Source: CG1-02-35-72 sp964564475 (GTDB lineage: Bacteria; Bacteroidota; Bacteroidia; Flavobacteriales; Flavobacteriaceae). From it: a DNA stretch of 17,457 nucleotides. The translations under genes were made by a program, and so were the position numbers. Below, in pieces: positions 1 through 7,812 of the stretch; the first letter of the stretch is position 1, and every line of letters starts with the position of its first letter. The stretch covers positions 1-17,457 of the forward strand of contig CAZMBM010000038.1 in NCBI GenBank assembly GCA_964564475.1, in the 5' to 3' direction. The notes below the pieces were generated by a model, which saw only the letters and a list, made by a program, of their open reading frames with translations, did not search any database and was not told where the DNA came from.

Positions 1-41
1 CCGTTGCCATTAATACCTGAAAAAAACCTGAATTCAAGAAC

Positions 42-965
42 TTAGCGCCAATTAATTTTTATAAACCTTTTGTTTTTGACAAATTCTTTAGGTGTTTTAT
101 CTAAAATCTCCAGTCTTAAGGCATCTATTAAAGCTTCTTTAGAAAAAGAATGGTGAATAACAATGCTTACTTCTCTTATGGGTTTGGGTTCAGAAAATGG
201 AATATTACAGCCGGTATCATTTTTATTGACGGCCATTTCGGGTACTAATGTAAAACCACCGTAATTATCAACCATTTTTTTTAGAGCCTCAATGGAGCCA
301 CTTTGAAATTTAACAGTTTTTTTATTATCTGAATTATTACAGATATTTAAAACTTGATTTCTAAAACAATGTCCGCTTTTTAAAAGCCACACATTATCCA
401 ATTTTTCAATTTCTTTTGCTGAGATGGTTTTCTTATTTTTAATAAAGTCACCTTTTTGCCCATAAAATATAAAGGGCTCATTGTAAAGTTTTATCTCTCT
501 AATAAAGGGTTCATTTAATGGGGTAACCAATATACCTATGTCTATTTCTTTCTTTTGTAAGGCCGAAATAATATTTGACGTTTGCATTTCATCAATTTCT
601 AAAACAGTATTTGGATATTTCTGAGAAAAAGACCCTGAAATTAATGGAATTAAATAAGGAGAAATTGTTGGAATGACGCCAATTTTAAAATGACCCTCTA
701 TATTATCTAATTCTTTACTCACCATGTTTTTTAAATCGCCCACTTCGCGTAAAATTATTTCGGCTTTTTTTATAAACATCATTCCTAAATCGGTGGGTTC
801 AAAAGGAGATTTACTTTTATTAAAAATAGAAAAACCTATTTCGTCTTCTAGCTTTTTAACCTGAATGGTTATGGTGGGCTGGGTTACAAAACATTTTTTT
901 GCAGCCGTTACAAAATGTCTATAAGTGTTTAAGGCAATTACATATTCTAGTTGTTGTAGTGTCAT
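42..965 (-). CDS. oxyR: OxyR-type LysR-family peroxide sensor/regulator
   Basis: This is a cytoplasmic transcription factor that senses hydrogen peroxide and activates antioxidant genes. The 307-aa length is normal for the family. Residues 1-60 form the LysR winged helix-turn-helix (start MTLQQLEYVIAL, then FVTQPTITIQVKKLE), and residues about 90-300 form the periplasmic-binding-protein-like sensor domain. Two cysteines, C200 (in SGHCFRNQ) and C209 (in VLNIC), sit where E. coli OxyR has the redox pair C199/C208. This separates it from ordinary LysR regulators. It is divergent from katG across 103 bp, the classic arrangement for a regulator and its target. The ATG at 965 is the first Met of the conserved N-terminus. 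By inference it activates katG and may repress itself through the shared spacer. The call is confident; peroxide sensing is inferred from the cysteine pair and the neighbour. Confidence 0.95.
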   Translation of the reverse strand: MTLQQLEYVIALNTYRHFVTAAKKCFVTQPTITIQVKKLEDEIGFSIFNKSKSPFEPTDLGMMFIKKAEIILREVGDLKNMVSKELDNIEGHFKIGVIPTISPYLIPLISGSFSQKYPNTVLEIDEMQTSNIISALQKKEIDIGILVTPLNEPFIREIKLYNEPFIFYGQKGDFIKNKKTISAKEIEKLDNVWLLKSGHCFRNQVLNICNNSDNKKTVKFQSGSIEALKKMVDNYGGFTLVPEMAVNKNDTGCNIPFSEPKPIREVSIVIHHSFSKEALIDALRLEILDKTPKEFVKNKRFIKINWR

Positions 966-976
966 TTAATATAGAT

Positions 977-1014
977 TTTATCAATACAAATATATAAATT
1001 ATTAATTTGATAAA
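977..1014. promoter_or_regulatory. Dyad in the oxyR-katG spacer, candidate OxyR operator
   Basis: The sequence shows an inverted repeat with 8-bp arms, TTTATCAA at 977-984 and TTGATAAA at 1007-1014. The arm centres are 30 bp apart, about three helical turns, which suits a LysR tetramer binding one face. The right arm overlaps the candidate katG -33 element, and the left arm lies in the expected oxyR start-site zone. The E. coli OxyR consensus (ATAG/CTAT elements) is not clearly present, so the assignment to OxyR rests on position and symmetry. Confidence 0.5.
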
Positions 1015-1022
1015 TATACAAA
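987..1022 (-). promoter_or_regulatory. Candidate oxyR promoter
   Basis: On the minus strand TATATTTG (994 down to 987) matches TAnnTTTG. A TTTG upstream (1022 down to 1019) could be the -33 element, but the 24-bp spacing is longer than usual. The implied start falls near 980, inside the left arm of the dyad, which would fit autorepression. The -7 box is good and the -33 is weak. Confidence 0.4.
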
Positions 1023-1037
1023 TGATTGCTAAATTTG
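1006..1037 (+). promoter_or_regulatory. katG promoter, Bacteroidota type
   Basis: TTTG at 1006-1009 and TAAATTTG at 1030-1037 are separated by 20 bp. This matches the Bacteroidota sigma-factor consensus (TTG near -33, TAnnTTTG near -7, spacing 19-21). The implied transcription start near 1042 leaves a leader of about 27 nt before the katG ATG. The -33 box lies inside the right arm of the dyad. Confidence 0.75.
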
Positions 1038-1068
1038 CACCATATTCATTAAATTAAAACATTAAAAA

Positions 1069-3330
1069 ATGAAAAAAACAGCAACATTTATCATGGTGTT
1101 ATTACTTCTTACAGCTTGTAACAAAGGTAGTGACAAACCAACAGATGGAACATCGGGTGCTACCGTTACTAAAAAAAGCAACCTGAACAAAAGAAGCGCT
1201 ACTAATAGCGACTGGTGGCCTAATAGATTAAATTTAGATTTACTGCGCAAGCACTCCAGATTAACAAACCCTATGGATGAGGAATTTAATTATGTCAAAG
1301 CATTTAAAAGTTTAGACTATGTAGCCTTAAAAAAAGATATACGCGCATTGATGTCAGATTCTCAAGACTGGTGGCCGGCCGATTACGGCAGTTACGCCGG
1401 TTTATTTATTAGAATGGCTTGGCATAATGCAGGGACGTATCGTTCAGGTGATGGGCGTGGCGGTTCCAGGTCTGCGCAACAACGCTTTGCACCACAAAAC
1501 AGTTGGCCTGACAATGCCAATTTAGATAAAGCAAGACGATTACTTTGGCCCATAAAGAAAAAATACGGTAATAAAATCTCGTGGGCAGATTTAATGATTC
1601 TTACAGGAAATGTAGCCTTAGAATCTACTGGCTTTAAAACCTTTGGCTTTGCCGGAGGCAGAACAGATGTTTGGCAACCAAACGATGATGTTTATTGGGG
1701 AGCAGAAGAAAAATGGTTAGACGACAGTAAACGTTATAAAGGCGATAGAAAACTTGAAAATCCTTTAGCCGCCGTTCAAATGGGATTAATCTACGTAAAC
1801 CCCGAAGGACCAAATGGTAATCCGGATCCACTATTGGCCGCAAAAGATATTCGCGAAACATTTGGAAGAATGGGTATGAATGACGAAGAAACGGTAGCTT
1901 TAATTGCTGGTGGCCATACGCTTGGTAAAGCACACGGCGCAGCTAGTGCCTCTCATGTTGGGCCGGCTCCGGAAGCAGCTGATATAGAAGCGCAAGGTTT
2001 TGGATGGAAAAGTGATTATAAATCCGGTAAAGGGGCAGATGCCATTACCTCAGGTTTAGAAGTCGTGTGGACATCTACACCTACAAAATGGAGTCACTTA
2101 TTCTTTTTTAACTTATTTGAAAATGAATGGAAATTAACAAAAAGTCCTGCAGGGGCGCATCAATGGGTGGCTAAAAACCCTAAAATGATGGTGCCGGATG
2201 CTTTTGATTCAGATAAAATGCACAAACCTTCTATGTTTACTACAGATTTATCACTGCGGTTTGATCCTGTTTATGAAAAAATAGCACGGAAATTTTATAA
2301 AAATCCCGATACTTTTGATGACGCTTTTGCAAGAGCTTGGTTTAAATTAACACATAGAGATATGGGACCAAAATCGACCTATTTAGGACCGGAAGCCCCA
2401 ACAGAAGATTTAATTTGGCAAGATCCTATTCCGGCGGCTAATTATAAAACAATTACTAAAAACGATATTAAGACTTTAAAGAAACAAATATTAAACTCAC
2501 ATTTAACAATTAGCGAAATGGTCTCAACGGCTTGGGCTTCTGCGTCAACATATCGTAATTCAGACAGAAGAGGTGGGGCAAACGGAGCCAGAATACGCTT
2601 AGAACCACAAGTAAACTGGGAAGTAAATAATCCTAAACAATTGAAAAAAGTATTGACTGTTTTAGAAAATATTCAAAAAGATTTCAATGCTAAATCAACT
2701 ACAAGAAAAGTGTCTATAGCCGATTTAATTGTATTAGCAGGTACTGCCGGCGTAGAAAAAGCAGTAAGCAATGCCGGTTATAATTATAAAGTGCCGTTCA
2801 CTCCGGGCCGTACAGATGCTGTTCAAGAGCAAACAGACATTAAGTCATTTAATCTTTTGGAGCCGATGGCAGATGGTTTCCGTAATTACTTAAAAACAAA
2901 ATACACCATTTCTACAGAAGAATTACTGGTTGATAAGGCACAATTACTAAGACTTACAGCACCCGAAATGACGGTATTGGTAGGCGGCATGCGGGCATTA
3001 AATGCCAACTTTGATGGCAGTAAAAACGGAATATTTACAACAAAAAAAGACAAACTCACCAACGACTTCTTTGTTAACTTATTAGGAATGAGCGTTACAT
3101 GGGAAGCAACAGACGATTCAAAAGAAATGTTTGTAGGAAAAGATGTTAAAACAGGAGCCCAAAAATGGACAGCTACAAGAGCAGATTTAATATTTGGCTC
3201 AAACTCAGAACTGAGGGCATTAGCAGAATTTTATGCAAGTGATGATTCAAAAGAAAAGTTTGTAAAAGATTTTATTGCTGCTTGGACAAAAGTCATGAAC
3301 CTTGATAGGTTTGACTTAATTTATAAATAA
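1069..3330 (+). CDS. katG: Catalase-peroxidase KatG with a lipoprotein signal
   Basis: Bifunctional haem enzyme that destroys hydrogen peroxide by catalase and peroxidase activity. The two-domain architecture is complete (753 aa). Distal pocket: R115, W118 and H119 in RMAWHNAGTYR. The Met-Tyr-Trp adduct residues characteristic of KatG are all present (W118, Y242 in IYVNPEGP, M268 in GRMGMND). The proximal haem ligand is H283 in GGHTLGKAHG, with W334 nearby. The C-terminal non-haem domain covers about residues 450-753. Unusually, the N-terminus is a lipoprotein signal: MKK, a hydrophobic stretch, then LLLLTAC with the lipobox Cys at 17. The conserved core begins at DWWPNRL near residue 48, and no Met lies between residues 10 and 69, so the signal is part of the real gene. 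The enzyme is therefore predicted to be lipid-anchored in the periplasm or outer membrane. It is transcribed away from oxyR and followed by a terminator. Confidence 0.97.
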   Translation: MKKTATFIMVLLLLTACNKGSDKPTDGTSGATVTKKSNLNKRSATNSDWWPNRLNLDLLRKHSRLTNPMDEEFNYVKAFKSLDYVALKKDIRALMSDSQDWWPADYGSYAGLFIRMAWHNAGTYRSGDGRGGSRSAQQRFAPQNSWPDNANLDKARRLLWPIKKKYGNKISWADLMILTGNVALESTGFKTFGFAGGRTDVWQPNDDVYWGAEEKWLDDSKRYKGDRKLENPLAAVQMGLIYVNPEGPNGNPDPLLAAKDIRETFGRMGMNDEETVALIAGGHTLGKAHGAASASHVGPAPEAADIEAQGFGWKSDYKSGKGADAITSGLEVVWTSTPTKWSHLFFFNLFENEWKLTKSPAGAHQWVAKNPKMMVPDAFDSDKMHKPSMFTTDLSLRFDPVYEKIARKFYKNPDTFDDAFARAWFKLTHRDMGPKSTYLGPEAPTEDLIWQDPIPAANYKTITKNDIKTLKKQILNSHLTISEMVSTAWASASTYRNSDRRGGANGARIRLEPQVNWEVNNPKQLKKVLTVLENIQKDFNAKSTTRKVSIADLIVLAGTAGVEKAVSNAGYNYKVPFTPGRTDAVQEQTDIKSFNLLEPMADGFRNYLKTKYTISTEELLVDKAQLLRLTAPEMTVLVGGMRALNANFDGSKNGIFTTKKDKLTNDFFVNLLGMSVTWEATDDSKEMFVGKDVKTGAQKWTATRADLIFGSNSELRALAEFYASDDSKEKFVKDFIAAWTKVMNLDRFDLIYK

Positions 3331-3422
3331 GATTCAGCGTCAATTATTATTAAAGTATGGCTGGTTGAAAAGCTTAATGAAATTATAATTTTTCTATAAA
3401 AATTTATGAGTATCGATTAAAT

Positions 3423-3460
3423 AAAGAGGTTGCCTTTATGGGCAGCCTCTTTTATATTTT
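3423..3460 (+). terminator. Rho-independent terminator after katG
   Basis: A 12-bp stem (3423-3434 pairing with 3441-3452, one G-U pair) closes a 6-nt loop. The core is AGAGGTTGCC with GGCAGCCTCT, and a T-rich tail follows. It lies 92 bp after the katG stop and upstream of the next promoter, so it separates the two units. Confidence 0.85.
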
Positions 3461-3462
3461 TC

Positions 3463-3494
3463 TTGAACAGTTCCGAAATATATGTTTATATTTG
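3463..3494 (+). promoter_or_regulatory. Promoter of the outer-membrane protein gene
   Basis: TTG at 3463-3465 and TATATTTG at 3487-3494 are spaced by 21 bp and match the Bacteroidota consensus. The implied start near 3499 leaves a leader of about 27 nt before the ATG at 3526. Confidence 0.7.
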
Positions 3495-3525
3495 GACAAA
3501 CACAGAAAAATAAATATTACAAAAC

Positions 3526-4746
3526 ATGAAAAAAATCCTATTTCTAGCACTAATCACCTTACTTTCCTTAAACAGTTACGCACAAATAAAATTTGAAAAA
3601 GGCTATTTTATAGATAATTTAGGACAAAGAACAGATTGTCTTATAAAAAATATTGACTGGAAAAACAACCCGGTTGAATTTGAATACAAATTATTTGATA
3701 ATTCAAATAGAAAAACAAAAACCATCACAAGTGTTAAAGAGTTTGCTGTTTTAAATCATTCAAAGTTCAAGAGATTTACTGTTAATATAGATAGATCAAA
3801 TGAAAATTCAAATGCTTTAAGCCTTAAAAGAGGTCCTGAGTTTAAAAAAGAGACCTTGTTTCTAAAGGTTTTAATAGAGGGGAGCGCTTCTCTGTACCAG
3901 TATGAGGCCAAAAGTCTTACACGTTATTTTTACAGTATGGGAGATGCCTCCCCAAAACAACTCATTTTTAAGTATTTTAAAACATTTTACGATAAAATCG
4001 GTAAAAATGAAGAATACAAACAACAACTTTTTAAAGACTTAAAATGCGGTAATATTTCATCGAATGAAATTATATTGAAGCAATATAAAAAACAAGACTT
4101 GATGAACTTGTTTATCAAGTATAATAAATGTAAGCAAAGTGATTTTACAAATTTTAGCAAAAAAGAAAAAAGAGATTTATTTAATTTATATATAAGACCC
4201 GGTTTAAAATATTCTTCATTAGCGACTAAGAACAATAAATCAGAAACGAGAAATATTGATTTTGGAGGTGCATTGAGTTTAAGGATAGGTTTAGAAGCCG
4301 AATTTATATTGCCTTTTAATAAAAATAAATGGGCAATTATTATTGAACCAACCTATCAATATTATAAAGCGGAAAAAGAAATAATTTATGCTCGAAGGCT
4401 TACAACCGTAAGAACAACAAATGTTATAGTTGATTACAAATCCATTGAAATACCCTTTGGGCTTAGGCATTATTTATTTATAAATGACAACTCAAAATTA
4501 TTTATTAATTTATCGTACATAATAGATTTTCAAATGTCTAGTAGATTATATGCAGTAACAAGAGGTCTGTTTGATTTAGATATCAATTCAAGAAATAGTC
4601 TAACATATGGTGTGGGCTATAACTATAAAAATAAGTACAGTTTCGAGTTGAGACGCCAAACAGATAGAGAAATACTGGGCGAGTATTTGTTTTGGAGTAC
4701 AGGTTTTAAAGGTGTGTCATTTATTGTTGGAATAAATATATTTTAA
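3526..4746 (+). CDS. Outer-membrane beta-barrel protein, unknown role
   Basis: 406 aa. Residues 1-19 are a signal peptide (MKK, hydrophobic core, then NSYA cut before Q20). The middle part, about residues 20-215, is Lys-rich and soluble-looking. It opens with a segment (GYFIDNLGQRTDCLIKNIDW) of a kind common at the start of Bacteroidota surface proteins. From about residue 222 (YIRPGLKYSS) to the end there are alternating hydrophobic strands, each with Gly and aromatic residues, closing with VGINIF. The terminal Phe is the usual outer-membrane insertion signal. This resembles the 8-strand OmpA/PorT-like 'outer membrane beta-barrel' families. It has its own promoter and is followed by a decayed lipoprotein gene. 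The fold and location are well supported; substrate or function cannot be read. It is not an enzyme as far as I can see. Confidence 0.8.
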   Translation: MKKILFLALITLLSLNSYAQIKFEKGYFIDNLGQRTDCLIKNIDWKNNPVEFEYKLFDNSNRKTKTITSVKEFAVLNHSKFKRFTVNIDRSNENSNALSLKRGPEFKKETLFLKVLIEGSASLYQYEAKSLTRYFYSMGDASPKQLIFKYFKTFYDKIGKNEEYKQQLFKDLKCGNISSNEIILKQYKKQDLMNLFIKYNKCKQSDFTNFSKKEKRDLFNLYIRPGLKYSSLATKNNKSETRNIDFGGALSLRIGLEAEFILPFNKNKWAIIIEPTYQYYKAEKEIIYARRLTTVRTTNVIVDYKSIEIPFGLRHYLFINDNSKLFINLSYIIDFQMSSRLYAVTRGLFDLDINSRNSLTYGVGYNYKNKYSFELRRQTDREILGEYLFWSTGFKGVSFIVGINIF

Positions 4747-4858
4747 AAAATGACAAGTGTAGCAGATTATAAAAATAAACGGAAAATAATTTGAACAACT
4801 AATTTAGTGGCGTATTGCGGCGACTAATATTCATTTGGCAACTATTAAATCCTACTTT

Positions 4859-5095
4859 ATGAAAAAAACATTATTAATTTTAGTCCTTTCGCTAGTACTT
4901 TTCAATTGTAAAAAAAAGAAGATAATTTAATAAGTGCTGATGACACTTCATATTTGCCAATGAAAACACCATCTTTTATAGGAAGCATCGATAAATACCC
5001 GTTTTGGTACAAATTGTTTTAGAATTACAACATCTAAATTTAATTCAACCTCAATTGACGATTACAATGCCCTTTTCAGTCTAAGGAACGACTAA
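4859..5095 (+). pseudogene. Small lipoprotein gene broken by two 1-base frameshifts
   Basis: The ATG at 4859 opens a clear lipoprotein signal (MKKTLLILVLSLVLFNC, lipobox Cys17), but the frame stops within eight codons. Adding one A to the A8 run at 4910-4917 lets the frame continue as KKKEDNLISADDTSYL... to a second stop. Removing one T from the T4 run at 5017-5020 then continues it as ...LFRITTSKFNSTSIDDY... to a TAA at 5093-5095. The restored product is 78 aa, with a Lys/Glu/Asp-rich stretch directly after the Cys. Its end overlaps the stop of the convergent porin gene by three bases. Both lesions are in homopolymers, so this may be true decay, phase variation or base-calling error. No strong promoter is visible; TTCATTTG at 4830-4837 is only a near match. 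I do not recognise the family. Confidence 0.65.
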
Positions 5096-7062
5096 ATAAA
5101 GAAATTCCACACCAAGCCAAAACGCACGCTTAAATCACGAAAAGGATACCCCGGTGCCGAAAAATAATTATATCCCGTAAAACCACCATTAAAATTTTCG
5201 ACCTTTAAAAAGATACGGGTACGCTGTATTTGAGCATTGATAAAAAAGTCCATAAGTGGAAAACCACCAATTTTAGTGTCGTTTTGTAAACTGAATTCAT
5301 TTAACAGCGGATTAAAATTATTGGCAAAAAAGGCTGCAAAATATTTAAAAGTAATACCTGTTTGCAAGAATAAAGGATTGCCTTTAAAAAAGTAGTTTTC
5401 ATAATACAAGGTGTTGCGGGTTACAAAATCGGGGACTCTAAAAACATCAGAGCCGCTAGAGACATTGTTGTACAACACAGTATTTACCAAGCCAAACTTG
5501 CCTTTTTTAAAACTTTTTCTAATCTTTATCCTAAAATAACGCACAGTGTTAGAGGCCTGCTGAACCGTTGTTTGACCTGTTGTAGCATCGTTTAATCCAA
5601 AATAGGTATAATTGCCAATATTGTTGAATTGGGCTTCAATGGTGCCGTATTTTTTGGTGATAATACTGGCGTGAATATTTTTGAGGCGTTGATTTTTTAA
5701 ATCGTTTAGCCAATTGTAAGCGTCGTAATGACTGCGGTTTAATAAAAAATTAAAATTAGGCGATTTACTGGTAATTAATATACCCGCTTTGAGCTGATAG
5801 GCACTGTCCTTTTTAAAGAGCGCCTCGGCTTTAAGCTTGTTGCCACTTAAAGGCCCCGTTAAAATATTTGACGCGTCAACATTTAGGCGAAAACCTTTTA
5901 AACGGGCATGCCATTCACCTCCAACAGCTACAGAATTGCCTTTAAGTTTGTTAGGAAGTACTGTTGTAGTAAGCGTCGTATCGGCCGCATAACTGTAATC
6001 GTAATTGTAATTTTCGAGTTTAAATTTAACCTCGCCCAATACAATAGGGGCTTTAAGGCCTAAAAAAACCTGATTGTATTTCTTTTTAAAAACAAGTTTG
6101 TCTGAGACATTACCTGTTAAATTGCCAAAAACATCTGTTGACGAGACCGATTGCGAAAATTCGTAATGTGATAACTGGTAATTGAACACGTGGCCAACTC
6201 GTAAGTAAGATTTTTTATGACTCACAGAGTCTGTATGTTGCCATATTTTGTAATCTTGTTCAAAGTAATAGCGGTTGGCACGTAAAACACTTAAAGTACC
6301 ACTTAAATTAACATCTAAACGAGAGCGTTGTATAAATTGCGGGTCATTATTGACAAATAAAGCAATATCTGAGGCGACAAGACCGCCATTTTCATTATTA
6401 ATAATATCTTGAGAAACCATATGACCGCGAATACTGTACTTATCATTCTTCGTACGGTAGTTTAAGGTAAGTCTAAAATTGCCTTGACTGCTTAATTCAT
6501 TCCTGTAAAAGCCCAAAGAGCGCAAACCTTTGTAAGCTAGAGAAAAATTTAAGCGTGGCGAGGTGTTCATCGTTAATAACGAACTGAGCATTTGTCCTTG
6601 TTGAAAACCTGTTTTGTGTTTAAATATACTGGTAGGTGTGGGAACTCTGTAATATTTAATATCTTTTACCGAATAAAAATTAAAACGTTTGGCACGAGCA
6701 CCCAATATGGGGAACATATCTACATCGTTAAAATTATAAGCCAATTGGGTGTAGGTTTGCCCCATATTTTCAAAAGGCATTAATTCAAAATTATCTTTAA
6801 GCCTGTAATTGTGTAAATATTCTTTCTGAATAGTAAGAGTGGTATCTACAAAGGTGGTATCGTTGGTATGAGATATTATTTTATAATCGGTAAATTTGGT
6901 TTTACCTAAAATTTTAACTTTTATAAATTTATCAGAAATACTGTCGGTTTCGCTAAAACGACCATTTGAGATGCCTTTTTGACGCTGTAAAATATTACCT
7001 ACTTGCGCTTCTGCCTGCCATCCGTAACAAAATAAAATAATAAGAAAAAAAAGTTTTTTCAT
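5092..7062 (-). CDS. Putative porin, large outer-membrane beta-barrel
   Basis: 656 aa from the ATG at 7062. Residues 1-19 are a signal peptide (MKKLFFLIILFCYGW...AEA, cut before Q20). A periplasmic N-terminal region of about 100 residues follows. The rest is a long series of alternating amphipathic strands rich in Tyr, Phe, Asn and Gly, ending LVWNFFI. This matches the flavobacterial 'putative porin' family (Porin_10 type), predicted to be a large beta-barrel in the outer membrane. The substrate is unknown. The reading frame extends upstream to a TTG at 7080, but the -7 promoter box covers that codon and MKKLFF is a normal signal start, so the ATG is preferred. It is divergent from rnhB and convergent with the broken lipoprotein gene. 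Confidence 0.8.
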   Translation of the reverse strand: MKKLFFLIILFCYGWQAEAQVGNILQRQKGISNGRFSETDSISDKFIKVKILGKTKFTDYKIISHTNDTTFVDTTLTIQKEYLHNYRLKDNFELMPFENMGQTYTQLAYNFNDVDMFPILGARAKRFNFYSVKDIKYYRVPTPTSIFKHKTGFQQGQMLSSLLTMNTSPRLNFSLAYKGLRSLGFYRNELSSQGNFRLTLNYRTKNDKYSIRGHMVSQDIINNENGGLVASDIALFVNNDPQFIQRSRLDVNLSGTLSVLRANRYYFEQDYKIWQHTDSVSHKKSYLRVGHVFNYQLSHYEFSQSVSSTDVFGNLTGNVSDKLVFKKKYNQVFLGLKAPIVLGEVKFKLENYNYDYSYAADTTLTTTVLPNKLKGNSVAVGGEWHARLKGFRLNVDASNILTGPLSGNKLKAEALFKKDSAYQLKAGILITSKSPNFNFLLNRSHYDAYNWLNDLKNQRLKNIHASIITKKYGTIEAQFNNIGNYTYFGLNDATTGQTTVQQASNTVRYFRIKIRKSFKKGKFGLVNTVLYNNVSSGSDVFRVPDFVTRNTLYYENYFFKGNPLFLQTGITFKYFAAFFANNFNPLLNEFSLQNDTKIGGFPLMDFFINAQIQRTRIFLKVENFNGGFTGYNYFSAPGYPFRDLSVRFGLVWNFFI

Positions 7063-7077
7063 AAAAAATAATAAGCG

Positions 7078-7085
7078 CAAAGGTA
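7078..7085 (-). promoter_or_regulatory. -7 box of the porin promoter
   Basis: The minus strand reads TACCTTTG, a full match to TAnnTTTG. The implied start near 7073 gives a leader of about 10 nt before the ATG at 7062 and excludes the upstream TTG as initiator. No good TTG lies 19-21 bp upstream, so the -33 element is weak or absent. Confidence 0.5.
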
Positions 7086-7161
7086 AAATAATTGTAGCAA
7101 CTATTGTGTTAAAGTCCTTTTTGACTCCGAACTATAAAAATAAAATAAATATTTTTGACTC

Positions 7162-7761
7162 ATGTTAAAGCATCACTATTCAAATTACAATTTAGAGGCC
7201 GGTACAGATGAAGCCGGACGGGGCTGTTTGGCAGGACCGGTTGTAGCGGCAGCGGTTATTTTGTCTCCCAATTTTTCACATCCTTTGTTAAATGACTCAA
7301 AACAGTTAACCGAGAAAAAGCGCCTGTTATTGCGCCCCATAATAGAAAAAGAAGCTTTGGCTTTTGCGGTGGCTTTTATCGACGAAAAAGAGATAGACAG
7401 CCTCAATATTTTAAATGCGTCAATAAAAGCTATGCACAAAGCGCTGAGCGATTTAAAACAACAACCTAAATTTATTATTGTTGACGGTAATAAGTTTAAA
7501 CCGTATCAAGATATTTTACACAAAACCATTGTAAAAGGCGATGCCAAATTTATGAGTATTGCGGCAGCCAGTGTATTGGCCAAAACCTATCGCGATGATT
7601 TTATGGAAGCACTGCATTTAAAACATCCCGAATACCATTGGGATAAAAACAAAGGCTATCCCACAAAACAACACCGCGATGCTATCAGGCAGTTTGGTGC
7701 AACTGCTTGCCACAGAAAGTCATTTAGATTGTTGCCCGAACAATTAAAACTGGATATTTAG
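7162..7761 (+). CDS. rnhB: Ribonuclease HII
   Basis: Cytoplasmic endonuclease that nicks the RNA strand of RNA/DNA hybrids, including single ribonucleotides left in genomic DNA. The length (199 aa) is typical. The metal-binding acidic residues are all visible: D16 and E17 in TDEAGRGCLAGPV, D108 in IIVDGN, and D127 in KGDAKFMSIAAAS. The family tail motif KNKGYPTKQH is present. The ATG at 7162 directly precedes the conserved domain. It is divergent from the porin gene and convergent with lipB. A TATTTTTG at 7150-7157 is too close to the ATG to be a normal promoter unless the mRNA is nearly leaderless. Confidence 0.97.
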   Translation: MLKHHYSNYNLEAGTDEAGRGCLAGPVVAAAVILSPNFSHPLLNDSKQLTEKKRLLLRPIIEKEALAFAVAFIDEKEIDSLNILNASIKAMHKALSDLKQQPKFIIVDGNKFKPYQDILHKTIVKGDAKFMSIAAASVLAKTYRDDFMEALHLKHPEYHWDKNKGYPTKQHRDAIRQFGATACHRKSFRLLPEQLKLDI

Positions 7762-7812
7762 GAGGAATATTAAATACAAAGAATTTCCTTTAGCTTGGTC
7801 AGAACCCGGAGT

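Noticed and set aside
1..41. Possible end of a neighbouring gene at the left edge
   Set aside because: Too short to judge; no recognisable coding signal, hairpin or promoter seen.
4747..4858. Additional gene or promoter between the barrel protein and the broken lipoprotein gene
   Set aside because: No open frame with coding character; TTCATTTG at 4830-4837 misses the key A of TAnnTTTG and has no -33 partner.
7150..7157. TATTTTTG as the rnhB promoter -7 box
   Set aside because: It ends only 4 bp before the ATG and the nearest upstream TTG is 26 bp away, so transcription would start at or after the start codon; likely chance in AT-rich DNA.
7762..7812. Terminator between convergent rnhB and lipB
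   Set aside because: Only a 5-bp AGGAA/TTCCT pairing with a long loop is visible and there is no clear T-run.
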